Assembly: GCA_020850355.1 (NCBI GenBank)
Contig: JADZEX010000056.1
Span: forward strand, 1-38,382
From: Fimbriimonadaceae bacterium
GTDB lineage: Bacteria; Armatimonadota; UBA10988
Reading direction: 5' to 3'
DNA length: 38,382 nucleotides
Part shown: positions 1 through 8,327 of the stretch, in pieces
Layout: every line of letters starts with the position of its first letter
Position numbering within the stretch: the stretch's first letter is position 1
The notes under the pieces: generated by a model
The model's input: the letters and a program-made list of their open reading frames with translations, nothing else
What the model was told of the DNA's origin: nothing
Databases searched by the model: none
Made by a program: the position numbers and the translations under genes

Positions 1-106
1 CCACCCGGGCGCGCGGGGCTGCGGCTGTTTGGGCTGGCTGCTTGATCTGGCTGTTCTGGCTGACCCGTCCGCTCCGCCCGCTCCCCCAACCCCCCCAACT
101 CCCCTC

Positions 107-136
107 TTGACTCTCCCCACCCGAACCTGCGATACT
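107..136 (+). promoter_or_regulatory. Candidate sigma70 promoter of the IclR operon
   Basis: A TTGACT -35 hexamer (107-112) and a GATACT -10 hexamer (131-136) are separated by 18 bp. Transcription would start near 143, about 40 nt before the IclR start codon. The same hexamers with the same spacing recur at 33206-33235. Two short inverted repeats lie here: GCGAT-N11-ATCGC (129-149), overlapping the -10, and TTCAG-N5-CTGAA (158-172), between the start site and the ATG. Either could be an autoregulatory operator, but the arms are only 5 bp. The rest of 1-183 is C-rich and shows no gene I can support. Confidence 0.5.
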
Positions 137-183
137 GCTTCGCAATCGCTGAGGCGCTTCAGCATGACTGAATCAGGTGCGGC

Positions 184-930
184 ATGGTCCAGGCGGTCGA
201 GCGAGCGGTGGCATTGTTGGCGGCGTTGGACGCGGCGGGGGCTGCGGGGGTGGGGCTGCGTGAGGTGGCGGGGGCAGTGGGGCTGAAGGAGCCGACGGCG
301 CGGGGGTTGTTGGCGACCTTGGAGGCCTGCGGGTACGTAGTGCAGGAGCCGGGGACGCGGCGGTATGGGTTGGGTCCGGCGGCGGTGGCGTTGGGGCGGC
401 GGGGGGAGTTGGCGCGGCTGAGCGCGGCGGCGGAGGGGCCGTTGCGGGCGTTGGGGCGGGCGGTTGGTGAAACGGTGCTGCTGGCGGCGGCGCACGAAGG
501 CTGGCGGCACACGCTGCTGACCGTCGAGAGCGCGCAGCCGCTGAAGGTGGGAGCGGCCATCGGAGTCGATGACCGCTTCTACACCACGGCCACCGGACGC
601 CTGTTGTTGAGCCGCCTGTCGCGCGAGGCGCGGGCGGCGGTGGTGGGGAAGCTCGGGGACCCCGGCGATCACTGGCCCGAGGCGGCCGCCGGGTGGGAAA
701 CGGTACTGGCCAGGCTGCGGGCCGCCGACCACCTGCGGTACGAGAATCGCGCCGCGCTGGTGGTGGCCTATGCCGTGCCGGTGCCCTGGGCCGCGGCGGA
801 TCTGCCGGCGGCGGTGGGGCTCTACCTGCCGGCCGCACGCGACACCGCGGCGGATCGTGAAGCGCGGCTGCGGCTGCTGCGCGAGGGCGCTGCAGCCATC
901 GCGGCGAGCTGCGAACGGAGAACGGCATGA
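184..930 (+). CDS. IclR-family transcriptional regulator
   Basis: This 248-residue protein has the usual IclR length and layout. Residues 1-65 form the winged helix-turn-helix (start VQAVERAVALLAAL, then GLREVAGAVGL and a recognition helix containing TARGLLATLE). Residues 75-245 form the effector-binding domain, containing the VGETVLLAAAHEG and FYTTATGRLLLSRLS stretches typical of the family. IclR proteins are dimeric repressors or activators of catabolic operons that bind small organic acids. Its stop codon overlaps the start of the next gene (ATGA at 927-930), so it is translationally coupled to the two Fe-S proteins and probably controls them and itself. The ATG is preceded only by a weak AGG, but the N-terminus fits the family. 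The effector cannot be read from the sequence. Confidence 0.9.
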   Translation: MVQAVERAVALLAALDAAGAAGVGLREVAGAVGLKEPTARGLLATLEACGYVVQEPGTRRYGLGPAAVALGRRGELARLSAAAEGPLRALGRAVGETVLLAAAHEGWRHTLLTVESAQPLKVGAAIGVDDRFYTTATGRLLLSRLSREARAAVVGKLGDPGDHWPEAAAGWETVLARLRAADHLRYENRAALVVAYAVPVPWAAADLPAAVGLYLPAARDTAADREARLRLLREGAAAIAASCERRTA

Positions 931-1793
931 CCGAGTTGACGCAGTCCTTCCTGGACTTCGCCCATGACAAGCGCGCCGACCTGGTGGGCTTTGCTCCCAT
1001 CAGTCGTTTCGACGATGTACCTGCCAAGCATCATCCTGCCACCATCTTTCCCGAGACGCAGACGGTGGTGGTAGTCGGCAAGCGGATCACCCGCGGCACG
1101 CTGCGCGGGGTCGAGGAGGGCACGCAGCTCGAGTTGTACGGGCAGTACGGGCTGTCCTGGCTGGCCGACCGGATGCTGGCGATCACCACGATTGCGCTGG
1201 CGACCTTTCTGGAGGACCACCGCCACGAGGCGGTGCCGATTCAGGATCTGCCGCCGCAGACGCCGCCCTCGGGCGTGGCGGTGCGGCCCGATCTGCCGGC
1301 GCCGAACGTGATGATCGACGTGCGGCAGGCGGCGGTGCGAGCCGGGCTGGGCGAGATCGGCTGGTGCGGCGAGGTGCTGACGCCGGTCTACGGCCCGCGG
1401 CAGCGCTTCCAGATCATCCTCACGGACGCTGCGCTGACGCCGACGCCGCTGTTGCAGCAGGCGGTCTGCGACCAGTGCGGCGAGTGCCGCACGACCTGCC
1501 CGCTGGGCGCCTACGACGGCAGCGAGAGCGAGCTGGCGATTGCCGGGCAGAGTTACCGCGTGGGCCACTGCAACCCGGCGGTCTGTCGCTCCTGCAAGAA
1601 CGGCGCGCGGCCCAACCCGCACCACGCGGCCGGGCTGCCCGACCGGCTCGGCGCGCTCTGCATCCGCTCCTGCGTCGACCACCTGGAGCGCGCGGGGCTG
1701 GTCAGCAATGGCTTCACGGCGCCGTTCCGCAAGCGGCCGGCCTGGCAGATCGACCGCACCGGCGCGCCGTCGTTGGCGACCTCGGGCGAATAG
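927..1793 (+). CDS. QueG-fold 4Fe-4S protein, paralogue 1
   Basis: The 288 residues resemble the epoxyqueuosine reductase/reductive dehalogenase superfamily (COG1600-like). The core GLGEIGWCGEVLTPVYGPRQ (about 141-160) matches the QueG-fold substrate/cofactor region, followed by the ferredoxin motif CDQCGECRTTCP with C181, C184, C187 and C191 as 4Fe-4S ligands. A second cysteine set (C215, C220, C223, then C245 and C249 in CIRSCVDHLER) could hold another cluster or metal. No signal peptide or membrane segment is seen, so it should be cytosolic. The gene overlaps the IclR stop by 4 nt and is followed after 9 nt by a paralogue, so the two may form a heterodimeric reductase. It lacks the C-terminal HEAT-like part of true QueG, so I do not call it queG. 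The substrate is unknown. Confidence 0.75.
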   Translation: MTELTQSFLDFAHDKRADLVGFAPISRFDDVPAKHHPATIFPETQTVVVVGKRITRGTLRGVEEGTQLELYGQYGLSWLADRMLAITTIALATFLEDHRHEAVPIQDLPPQTPPSGVAVRPDLPAPNVMIDVRQAAVRAGLGEIGWCGEVLTPVYGPRQRFQIILTDAALTPTPLLQQAVCDQCGECRTTCPLGAYDGSESELAIAGQSYRVGHCNPAVCRSCKNGARPNPHHAAGLPDRLGALCIRSCVDHLERAGLVSNGFTAPFRKRPAWQIDRTGAPSLATSGE

Positions 1794-1802
1794 GAGGCGG
1801 GC

Positions 1803-2864
1803 ATGGCAGCGACGCTGAGCAAAGAGCAGATTGTCGCTTTCGCGCAGTCGCAGGGGCTCGATCTGGTGGGCGTGGCCAACATCGAGCGCTTCGCCGGCGC
1901 GCCGCAGCGGATGCACCCGGCCGAGATCTTCCCGGAGTGCCGCTCGGTGATCGTGGTGGCGCGGCGGATCCTGCGGGGCAACTGGCGAGGCATCGAGGAA
2001 GGCACCTACTGGCCGACCTACACCTACTTCGGTTACCACGGCCTGCTGAACAGCTTCTTCATCCCGGTCGGCGTCTACGAGACGGCCTGCCTGCTGGAGG
2101 ACCACGGCTTCGAAGCGGTGCCCTACTACCCGGGCGTGCCCGAGACGCAGCCCCCCGACCCGCCGCTGCGCCCCGGTGCGGTGGCGCCGAATGTGCATCT
2201 GGCGATTCGGATCGCCGGAGTGGCCGCGGGGCTGGGGGAGATTGGCTGGTCGAAGGTCTTCCTAACCCGCAAGTTCGGCCCGCGGCAGCGGCTGGCCGCG
2301 ATTCTGACCGACCTGGAACTGGAGCCCGATCCGCTGTTGCCGCCGAACACGTTGTGCGACCAGTGCATGGGTTGCTGGGAGGGCTGCCCCTCCGACGCCA
2401 TCCCGCACCTCAACGACAACGACATCGTGCGGATCCAGATTGAGGACCACGTCTACGAGTGGGGCAACACCCACATGGGGCGCTGCACGTTGTGCTACCA
2501 CGGCGGTGATCCGCAAGTCTCGCCGTTCTTGCAGAAGACGCTCCCCGGCTGGGAGTTCGACGTGACCACCCAGGATGTCACCGAGGACGCGGCCTACAAG
2601 CTGTGCTGGCCAGTGGCGCACGGCAGTTGGCGCCGCACCGCCGAAGACCCCTCGGGCTGCCTGGTGGAGGGCCACAACCAGTTGATCCGCTGGGGTGGCG
2701 GCGAGGGCGCCGGAAGCTACGCCATTGAGGGCTCGCGCGGCTGCATGCGCAGTTGCTTCGACCACTTCGAGCGCGAGCGGATGTGCGAGCAGGAGTTCGC
2801 GATGGGGCCCTTCATCCAACGCGAGCGCTGGCTGCTCGGCAAACGCTGCCAGGGCGAGTCGTAG
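1803..2864 (+). CDS. QueG-fold 4Fe-4S protein, paralogue 2
   Basis: This 353-residue paralogue of the preceding protein shares the N-terminal HPAEIFPECRSVIVVARRI block, the core AAGLGEIGWSKVFLTRKFGP (141-160), the ferredoxin motif CDQCMGCWEGCP (C185, C188, C191, C195) and the later CxxC (C228, C231) and CMRSCFDHFERER (C314, C318). It carries about 70 extra residues between the CxxC and CxRSC motifs (about 232-310), including C268 and C286. A strong ribosome site (TAGGAGG, overlapping the stop codon of the gene before) fixes the ATG. The conserved distal cysteines shared by both paralogues suggest a second metal site beyond the ferredoxin cluster. It is probably a redox partner or second subunit of the first protein. 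It is the last gene of the IclR operon, with a terminator hairpin 16 nt after the stop. Confidence 0.75.
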   Translation: MAATLSKEQIVAFAQSQGLDLVGVANIERFAGAPQRMHPAEIFPECRSVIVVARRILRGNWRGIEEGTYWPTYTYFGYHGLLNSFFIPVGVYETACLLEDHGFEAVPYYPGVPETQPPDPPLRPGAVAPNVHLAIRIAGVAAGLGEIGWSKVFLTRKFGPRQRLAAILTDLELEPDPLLPPNTLCDQCMGCWEGCPSDAIPHLNDNDIVRIQIEDHVYEWGNTHMGRCTLCYHGGDPQVSPFLQKTLPGWEFDVTTQDVTEDAAYKLCWPVAHGSWRRTAEDPSGCLVEGHNQLIRWGGGEGAGSYAIEGSRGCMRSCFDHFERERMCEQEFAMGPFIQRERWLLGKRCQGES

Positions 2865-2879
2865 CCGGCGGTCTGCAGC

Positions 2880-2905
2880 AGGGCTCCGGGGTCACCCGGA
2901 GCCCT
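2880..2905 (+). terminator. Rho-independent-type hairpin after the Fe-S operon
   Basis: A perfect 11-bp stem (AGGGCTCCGGG, loop GTCA, CCCGGAGCCCT) begins 15 nt after the preceding stop codon. The following GTTTC is the only T-rich stretch and belongs to the first parS site, which begins at the last base of the stem. It is a likely terminator for the IclR operon, although the T-tract is short. Confidence 0.65.
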
Positions 2906-2920
2906 GTTTCACGTGAAACA
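2905..2920. promoter_or_regulatory. parS: parS site 1 (ParB-binding centromere-like site)
   Basis: A perfect 16-bp palindrome TGTTTCACGTGAAACA, matching the classical bacterial chromosomal parS consensus. ParB/Spo0J binds such sites and spreads to form the segregation complex. It sits directly on the 3' edge of the terminator hairpin. Confidence 0.93.
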
Positions 2921-2948
2921 GCCACCGCCGTCGGAGCACCCGGAGCCC

Positions 2949-2964
2949 TGTTTCACGTGAAACA
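2949..2964. promoter_or_regulatory. parS: parS site 2
   Basis: A perfect copy of the 16-bp parS palindrome, exactly 44 bp after site 1 in the tandem array. Confidence 0.93.
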
Positions 2965-2992
2965 GCGGTCGCCGTCGGAGCACCCGGAGCCC

Positions 2993-3008
2993 TGTTTCAC
3001 GTGAAACA
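2993..3008. promoter_or_regulatory. parS: parS site 3
   Basis: A perfect copy of the 16-bp parS palindrome, 44 bp after site 2 and 17 bp from the stop codon of the convergent histidine-kinase gene. Confidence 0.93.
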
Positions 3009-3024
3009 GCCGTTGCGCCGTCGC

Positions 3025-5931
3025 TCAGCGCGGGTTGGTGAAGTCGGCCAGCGCGGTTGAGAGGGCGTCGACCGCCTGTCGCAGGGCGGGGAGTTCGCTG
3101 ACCGGCGCATCGACATCGCCCTCGCGGGTTAGCAGCTCGATGCTGGACGCCAGGTCGACCACGGCGCCGGCGCGGAAGTTGCTGGCCGAACCCTTGAGGG
3201 TGTGCGCGGCGAGCTGTGCGGCGGCCGCATCGCGCCGGGCGAGGGCCACCTCCAAGTTGGTCAAGAGGCGCGGCGCGTCGCTGATGAAGATCTGGGCGAT
3301 GTCGCGCAGCAGGCTCTCGAAGCCGGCGAACTCGTGATGCAGCGCGGCGAGATCGAAGGGGCCGGCGGGCGCCGTCGGCGGGCCAGCGACGCGGATCCAG
3401 CGTCGCAGGCACTGCGCCAACTGCTCGGTCGAGATCGGTTTGCTGAGGTAGTCGTCCATGCCGACGGCGAGGCACCACTCGCGGTCGCCCTGCATCGCGT
3501 TGGCGGTCAGCGCGATGATCGGCACGTGCTGGCCAGCAGCCTCTTCCTCGCGCCACTGGCGGGTCGCCGCGAAGCCGTCGAGGCGGGGCATCTGGCAGTC
3601 CATCAAGACCGCGTCGTAGCGGCGCCGTCGGAGCAGCTCCAGGGCGGCCTCGCCATCGGCGGCCAGGTCGACGGTGCAGCCGAGCCGGCCTAGCATCAGG
3701 GCGGCCACCTTCTGGTTGACCAGGTTGTCCTCGGCCAGCAGCAGGTGCCCGTCGAGCCCGTCCCCGGCCGGCAGCACCGCGCTCGCGGCGGCGCCGGGCG
3801 GGCTGGCTGGCGCGGTCAGCAGCTCCCGCAAGGCCGCTCGGCGGAGTGGCTTCGGGAGAATCGTGACGTCGCTCGGCAGCGCCTCCGCGTCGGTTCCCCC
3901 CGCCGGCACCGCCAACGCGATTGGCAGCCCGCGCAGGCGCTCGTCCCGTTGGACCTGCGCCACCAGCTCGTGGCTGCCGTGATCGGCGGGGCTGCATCCC
4001 AGCAGCAGCAGGTCGTAGGGTCGGCCCGCCTGCCGAGCGTCCTGGAGCTGGCCCACGACGGTCTCCGCGGCCCCGGCCCGCTCGGCGTCGACGCCCCACG
4101 AGGCGAGCAGCTCGCGCCAGGTGCCGGCGGTCAGCGGGTGCGGGTCGTACAGCAGCACGCGCCGCGCCGAGAGGGGCTCGGGTGTGGTGCTGCTGCTGGC
4201 GGCGGTGGCCAACGGCAGTTCGAACCAAAAGGTCGAACCGCTGCCGACCTGGCTGGTGGCGCCGATCTCGCCGCCCATCAGATGCACCAGTTCGCGGGCG
4301 ATGGCGAGGCCCAGCCCGGTGCCGCCGAAGCGCCGCGTCGTGCCTGCCTCGGCCTGTTCGAACTTCTCGAAGAGCCGCGCGATCTGCTCCTGCGGGATGC
4401 CAATCCCGGTGTCGCGGACTTCCACCCGGACCCGCGCCGCGGTGGCGTCGACGGTCTGCCCGCGCACCGTCAGGCAGACATGGCCCTGACCCGTGAACTT
4501 GACCGCGTTGCCGGCCAGGTTCATCAAGACCTGGCGTAGCCGCCCGCCATCGGCCAGCACATGGCGCGGCGTGCGCGGCTCGTACCGCAGAATCAGCTCG
4601 ACGCCTTTGTCGGCTGCCAGCGGGGCCAGCAGGCTGGCGACCTCTTCGGTCACCACCAGCAGGTCCAGCGGCAGCGGGTCGAGCGTCAGCTTGCCGGCTT
4701 CGATCTTGGAGAGGTCCAGGATGTCGTTCAGCAACGTCAGCAGGGTCGTGGCCGAGGATCGCGCGGTGTCGACAAAGTCGCGCTGGCGGGGGGTCAGGGG
4801 AGTGTCCAGCAGCAGGTCGACCATCCCCATCACGCCGTTCATCGGCGTCCGGATCTCGTGCGACATGTTGGCCAGGAACTCACTCTTGGCCTGGTTCGCC
4901 AGCGCGGCCTCGGCCGCCAGACGGTTGGCCACGGCGGTGGCTCGTTGCAGTTCGACATTGGCCGCGCGGAGCTGCTCGTTGGCCGCCGCGGTGTCGGCCA
5001 GCGCCTGCCGCAGCGCGGCGGCGGCCTGCTGCCGGGCGGTGATGTCGCGGTAGTGCCAGAGGTGACCGCGGTAGAGGCCGTCGACAAACACCGGCACGTA
5101 GTCGCGCTCCAGGATGCGGCCGTCGAGCAGTGCCAGTTCGTCGCCGACCACCGTCTGTTGCGCCGCCAACAATGCGTCGACGCCGGCCACGAAGCGTTCC
5201 GGATCGCAGAACAGGTGCTTCGACTGCTCGGCGGCCTGGCTGCAGTCGATCCCGACCAACGCCGCCGGCGGGGCGGGGATCTCGAACAGGTCGCAGAAGG
5301 CCTGGTTGGTCTGTAGAATCCGCCGCTGGTCGTCCTCCACCAGCACGCCGCCACTGAGGTTGGCGAGCAGGGTCCCCAACTGCTTCTCGCGCAGTTGCAG
5401 GGCGGTGGTGTTGAGGCGGTTCTCGATCACCGTGCCGAGCAGCCGACAGACCGCCACCACCGGGGCCTGCCGCGCCGGATCGTAGGGCGCCCCGCTGAGG
5501 GCCATATCGTTGGCGAGCACGGCGACGGTGTGGCCATGCGCGACGACCGGCACCAGCGCCACCCAGCCGACTCCGAAGGGCACGGTGCGCTGCCCGTCCC
5601 ACTCGGTCCAGGTCTCCGGCTCGATCACCACGGCGCCGAAGTCGCTGCCATCCGAGGCGAAAGCGCGCATCCAGGCGGCACTCGGCTCGAAGAGTTGCGC
5701 CGACTCGTCGACCAGTGCGCCGTGCCGGTCGGTGCCCCAGGTGCCGCGCACCAGGGCGCCCTCGCGGAGCATCACCGCACAGCGCTCGACGCCCAGGTGG
5801 TCCCGCACCAGCTCGACAGCGTGCCGGTAGAGGCTGCTCTGGTCCGGGCAGTCCAGCAGCTCGGCGACGATCTCCGCCGCCGCCAGCAGGCCGCTGCTCG
5901 TTCCGAACGGGTTACCGCCGCTCAGGCTCAC
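3025..5931 (-). CDS. Soluble hybrid sensor histidine kinase (GAF-PAS-HisKA-HATPase-REC-REC-Hpt)
   Basis: This 968-residue phosphorelay kinase has no membrane segment, so it should sense a cytoplasmic signal. Domains in order: GAF-like (about 20-175), PAS (185-300), helical linker (300-345), HisKA with phosphoacceptor H358 in [11 protein letters not shown], HATPase (N475 of the N-box, DTGIGIP at 507-513, GGTGLGLA at 536-543), a degenerate receiver (590-705), an intact receiver (728-845, D735, phosphoacceptor D778, T809, K831) and an Hpt domain with H910 in AHTLKGSA. In the first receiver the aspartate position reads LLLLGC, so it probably cannot be phosphorylated, though K694 remains. The start is GTG with GGAGGGG 6 nt upstream. 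It lies 39 nt after the M60 peptidase gene and is probably co-transcribed with it. No response-regulator partner is in the window, so output probably goes through the Hpt to a distant regulator. Confidence 0.93.
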   Translation of the reverse strand: MSLSGGNPFGTSSGLLAAAEIVAELLDCPDQSSLYRHAVELVRDHLGVERCAVMLREGALVRGTWGTDRHGALVDESAQLFEPSAAWMRAFASDGSDFGAVVIEPETWTEWDGQRTVPFGVGWVALVPVVAHGHTVAVLANDMALSGAPYDPARQAPVVAVCRLLGTVIENRLNTTALQLREKQLGTLLANLSGGVLVEDDQRRILQTNQAFCDLFEIPAPPAALVGIDCSQAAEQSKHLFCDPERFVAGVDALLAAQQTVVGDELALLDGRILERDYVPVFVDGLYRGHLWHYRDITARQQAAAALRQALADTAAANEQLRAANVELQRATAVANRLAAEAALANQAKSEFLANMSHEIRTPMNGVMGMVDLLLDTPLTPRQRDFVDTARSSATTLLTLLNDILDLSKIEAGKLTLDPLPLDLLVVTEEVASLLAPLAADKGVELILRYEPRTPRHVLADGGRLRQVLMNLAGNAVKFTGQGHVCLTVRGQTVDATAARVRVEVRDTGIGIPQEQIARLFEKFEQAEAGTTRRFGGTGLGLAIARELVHLMGGEIGATSQVGSGSTFWFELPLATAASSSTTPEPLSARRVLLYDPHPLTAGTWRELLASWGVDAERAGAAETVVGQLQDARQAGRPYDLLLLGCSPADHGSHELVAQVQRDERLRGLPIALAVPAGGTDAEALPSDVTILPKPLRRAALRELLTAPASPPGAAASAVLPAGDGLDGHLLLAEDNLVNQKVAALMLGRLGCTVDLAADGEAALELLRRRRYDAVLMDCQMPRLDGFAATRQWREEEAAGQHVPIIALTANAMQGDREWCLAVGMDDYLSKPISTEQLAQCLRRWIRVAGPPTAPAGPFDLAALHHEFAGFESLLRDIAQIFISDAPRLLTNLEVALARRDAAAAQLAAHTLKGSASNFRAGAVVDLASSIELLTREGDVDAPVSELPALRQAVDALSTALADFTNPR

Positions 5932-5970
5932 CGGGCACCCCTCCCCAGACCCCGTTGGCTGCCAGCCGCG

Positions 5971-8184
5971 CTACCCGCCGGGCCGGCCCTCCATCGTCCA
6001 GAGGTAGGGCTGCCAGTCCCAGGCCGGCAGTCCGCTGACCGCCGCCCGCGCCGCCTCGCTGGTCGGGACACCCCATTGCTGGAAGAACGGTCCCAGGTTG
6101 CGGTTGACCTGCCGCGAGAAGCGCACCAGCCACTGGTCGCGTTCTTCCTGGTCGTTCTTCGGCAGGCCCTCGCGCGGCGCGTCGCGGTAAGCCGTGAAGA
6201 CCTTCTGGAAGGTCTCCCAGCCAAAGGCCTGCTGCAACTGCACGTACATCCGCAGCGCCAGGAACGGGTCGCCCTTCCACTTCTCGAACGGCGCGCCCGT
6301 CGCGAAGTGCGCCTGCATGCCGGTCTGCAGCTTCGGGTCATTCATCCGGCTGCTGGCCACCGGGACGCCGCAGACCTTCTCGTAGACGTACAGCGTGAAC
6401 AGGTTGACGGTCACCTCGGTGGTGCCGTCGAAGGTCCAGTGGCCCGACTGGTGATTGTGCCCCATCTCGTGGAACATCCCCCAGTCGCCCTTGGTGCGGA
6501 GCGAGGCCACGTCGACGAAGCGCGGGGCGGCGTCCATCCAGGTCATGATCGGGTAGCCCGAGTGCATGTAGCCCGCGCTGATCTGCTGATCCGGCACGTA
6601 CCGCTCGGGTCGCTCCCGTTCGCGCGGCCGCTGCGCCAGGTCGGCGCAGGCGTCCAGCACCTCATCCCAAAAGCGCATCAACGGCGCCGGGTCGACCAGG
6701 TCCTGGATGTTCGCCGTCGGGACCGTGATGATCACCTTCGAGGTGGCCAGCTCGGCCCACGGCCCCAGCTTCGCGCGGCTGGCCTGCCAGGTCTCGACCG
6801 TGTCCACTCCGAGCCGGTAGAGCGGCGCCTCGACGACTCCGGCGAGCGTCACGTTGACGGTCCCGAGCTGGCAGCCGCCGGGGACGTCCAGATAGACCAA
6901 TCCGCCAAAGGCGCTGGCGACCTGGGTGGTCGGCTGCGCCAGTGGCTGGCGCACGCTGACCTCCGGGTGGCGGGTCCACTTCTCGAGGTGCCACAGCGTG
7001 TCGGTGTGGCAGCCGATCCGTACGGCCAGCCCCTTGTTGGCGGCCGCCGCCGGCAACTCGATCGTGATCACCTCGCCCGGTGCCGCGTACAGCCCGAGGC
7101 TGTGCCAGGCCGGGGTGCGGGTGTCGACGCTGACCGCCTGGCGGACCCGCGGGGCCGCCGGCGGCACCAGGCCGGGGAAGGTCGCCGCGGCCGGGTGGGC
7201 CCGAATCTCCTGGGGCGCCAGGTTGCGGCGCAGGCGGCTGTCGACGATGATCGCCAGCCGACCAACCGGGTCGCTCGCGGCCACCGGGGTCTTGGCCGTC
7301 GGCACGGAGCTCGAGCCGACCGTGGCCAGCAGCTCCTTGACCCGCGGCAGCAGCAAGGTATCCGTCGGCGGCATCGCGTTCAGCGCCAGCGCCAGCGTCG
7401 CGCCGACCTGGGTCGCCTTGGCTTTGTCCTGCAGTTCCGCCGACTTCTGCAGCAGCTTGGCGAAGGCCACCTGGGCGTTCAGGCCGTCGAGATCGCCGCC
7501 GCTGGCCCAGCCCTCGCGACCGGTCCGGTCGACCATCTGGTCGGCCAGCGCCAGGCCCATCCGGGCCACGATGCGGTTGGCCCCCTGGTCGACCCGCAGG
7601 TCCTTGCCCGGGCTGAGCTGCTGCCAGCCCCAGGAGCAGCCGGCGACCAGCAGGCCGCCCCCACGCTGCACCCAGGCGGCGACCGCGTCGACCTGCTCGA
7701 CCGGCGCCGGCACGCTCAGCACGCCCTGCCCCAGCAGCAGCACATCGGTCTGCGCCAAGGCCGCGACGACTCCGCCGGCCGGCACCGTGGTGACCTTCGC
7801 GCCGGCGGCCGTGGCGATGGCCTGCAGACTGCCCTGTTCGCAAATGGTGACTCGCGGCGCGGTCTTGCCGGCCGCCAGCCAGGTCACGATGTTGGTGGCC
7901 AGCGCTGCGTTGTCGCGGCGCTGCAGATTGGCGCCGAACAGCCCGTCGTGGCCGACCGCCACCACGCGGCCGGCGCCGGAGCGGGTCGCGGCGACAATCG
8001 CCGCCAGCGCGCCGCCGCTCTTGCCGGCGATCACCGCAAAGGCGTGTTGGCCGTAGATCGCCACCGGCGCCGGGATCGCCCCGGGCGCGGCGACCTCGGT
8101 GACACCCGCCGTGAGCACCTCCCGATCGTTCGGGGCGGCGCTGCCGGCCGACAACAGCAACGTCAGGGCGAGCCACGTTCGCAT
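5971..8184 (-). CDS. Secreted M60 (enhancin-type) zinc metallopeptidase
   Basis: The 737-residue protein starts at an internal ATG of a longer frame. That start has GGAGG 10 nt upstream and a clear signal peptide (MRTWLALTLLLSAGSAAP), so it is exported. The N-terminal third (about 30-240) looks like a class-I amidotransferase-like Rossmann domain often found in such proteins (GRVVAVGHDGLFG, GGGLLVAGCSWGW). The C-terminal half is the M60 domain: the gluzincin motif HEMGH (572-576), then NHQ, with the third ligand E590 in TTEVTVN, matching HExxH-x(8-28)-E. M60 peptidases cleave mucins and other O-glycosylated proteins, so a glycoprotein substrate is likely but inferred. A TATAAT promoter lies 38 nt upstream, and the hybrid kinase follows. 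Confidence 0.88.
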   Translation of the reverse strand: MRTWLALTLLLSAGSAAPNDREVLTAGVTEVAAPGAIPAPVAIYGQHAFAVIAGKSGGALAAIVAATRSGAGRVVAVGHDGLFGANLQRRDNAALATNIVTWLAAGKTAPRVTICEQGSLQAIATAAGAKVTTVPAGGVVAALAQTDVLLLGQGVLSVPAPVEQVDAVAAWVQRGGGLLVAGCSWGWQQLSPGKDLRVDQGANRIVARMGLALADQMVDRTGREGWASGGDLDGLNAQVAFAKLLQKSAELQDKAKATQVGATLALALNAMPPTDTLLLPRVKELLATVGSSSVPTAKTPVAASDPVGRLAIIVDSRLRRNLAPQEIRAHPAAATFPGLVPPAAPRVRQAVSVDTRTPAWHSLGLYAAPGEVITIELPAAAANKGLAVRIGCHTDTLWHLEKWTRHPEVSVRQPLAQPTTQVASAFGGLVYLDVPGGCQLGTVNVTLAGVVEAPLYRLGVDTVETWQASRAKLGPWAELATSKVIITVPTANIQDLVDPAPLMRFWDEVLDACADLAQRPRERERPERYVPDQQISAGYMHSGYPIMTWMDAAPRFVDVASLRTKGDWGMFHEMGHNHQSGHWTFDGTTEVTVNLFTLYVYEKVCGVPVASSRMNDPKLQTGMQAHFATGAPFEKWKGDPFLALRMYVQLQQAFGWETFQKVFTAYRDAPREGLPKNDQEERDQWLVRFSRQVNRNLGPFFQQWGVPTSEAARAAVSGLPAWDWQPYLWTMEGRPGG

Positions 8185-8221
8185 CGTCTGCAAGCCTCCA
8201 GAGTTACCCCCCGCAGCCATC

Positions 8222-8249
8222 ATTATACCCTGCGGCGAGGCGATCCGAA
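8222..8249 (-). promoter_or_regulatory. Candidate promoter of the M60 peptidase gene
   Basis: A perfect TATAAT reads on the minus strand at 8227-8222, unusual in such GC-rich DNA. A weak -35 (TTCGGA, 8249-8244) lies 16 bp upstream. The predicted start near 8215 gives a leader of about 30 nt before the ATG at 8184. It is divergent from the ATPase gene at 8328, and I find no equally good plus-strand promoter in this gap. Confidence 0.5.
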
Positions 8250-8327
8250 GGGCCGCCGTCGGCAATCGGTGGCGCACCGACTTGCCCTGGGCCCGGCCGC
8301 CGGCTACCATCGCGCCACGGAGCCACG

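Larger units (their letters stand above)
2893..3024. repeat. 44-bp tandem repeat, three units, each with parS
   Basis: Units start at 2893, 2937 and 2981 and are nearly identical over 44 bp: CACCCGGAGCCC, then the 16-bp parS palindrome, then a spacer containing GCCGTCGGAG. The third unit decays at its end, just before the stop codon of the minus-strand kinase gene at 3025. The CCCGGAGCCC of each unit is a copy of the right arm of the terminator at 2880-2905. This suggests that the parS site and terminator arm were amplified together. No protein in this stretch is convincing. Confidence 0.9.

Noticed and set aside
29-286. Short open frame before and into the IclR gene
   Set aside because: Pro/Trp/Arg-rich, overlaps the promoter and the certain IclR frame.
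2753-3004. Open frame running through the left parS repeats
   Set aside because: It is a shadow of the Fe-S gene end plus translated tandem repeats, with no start signal.
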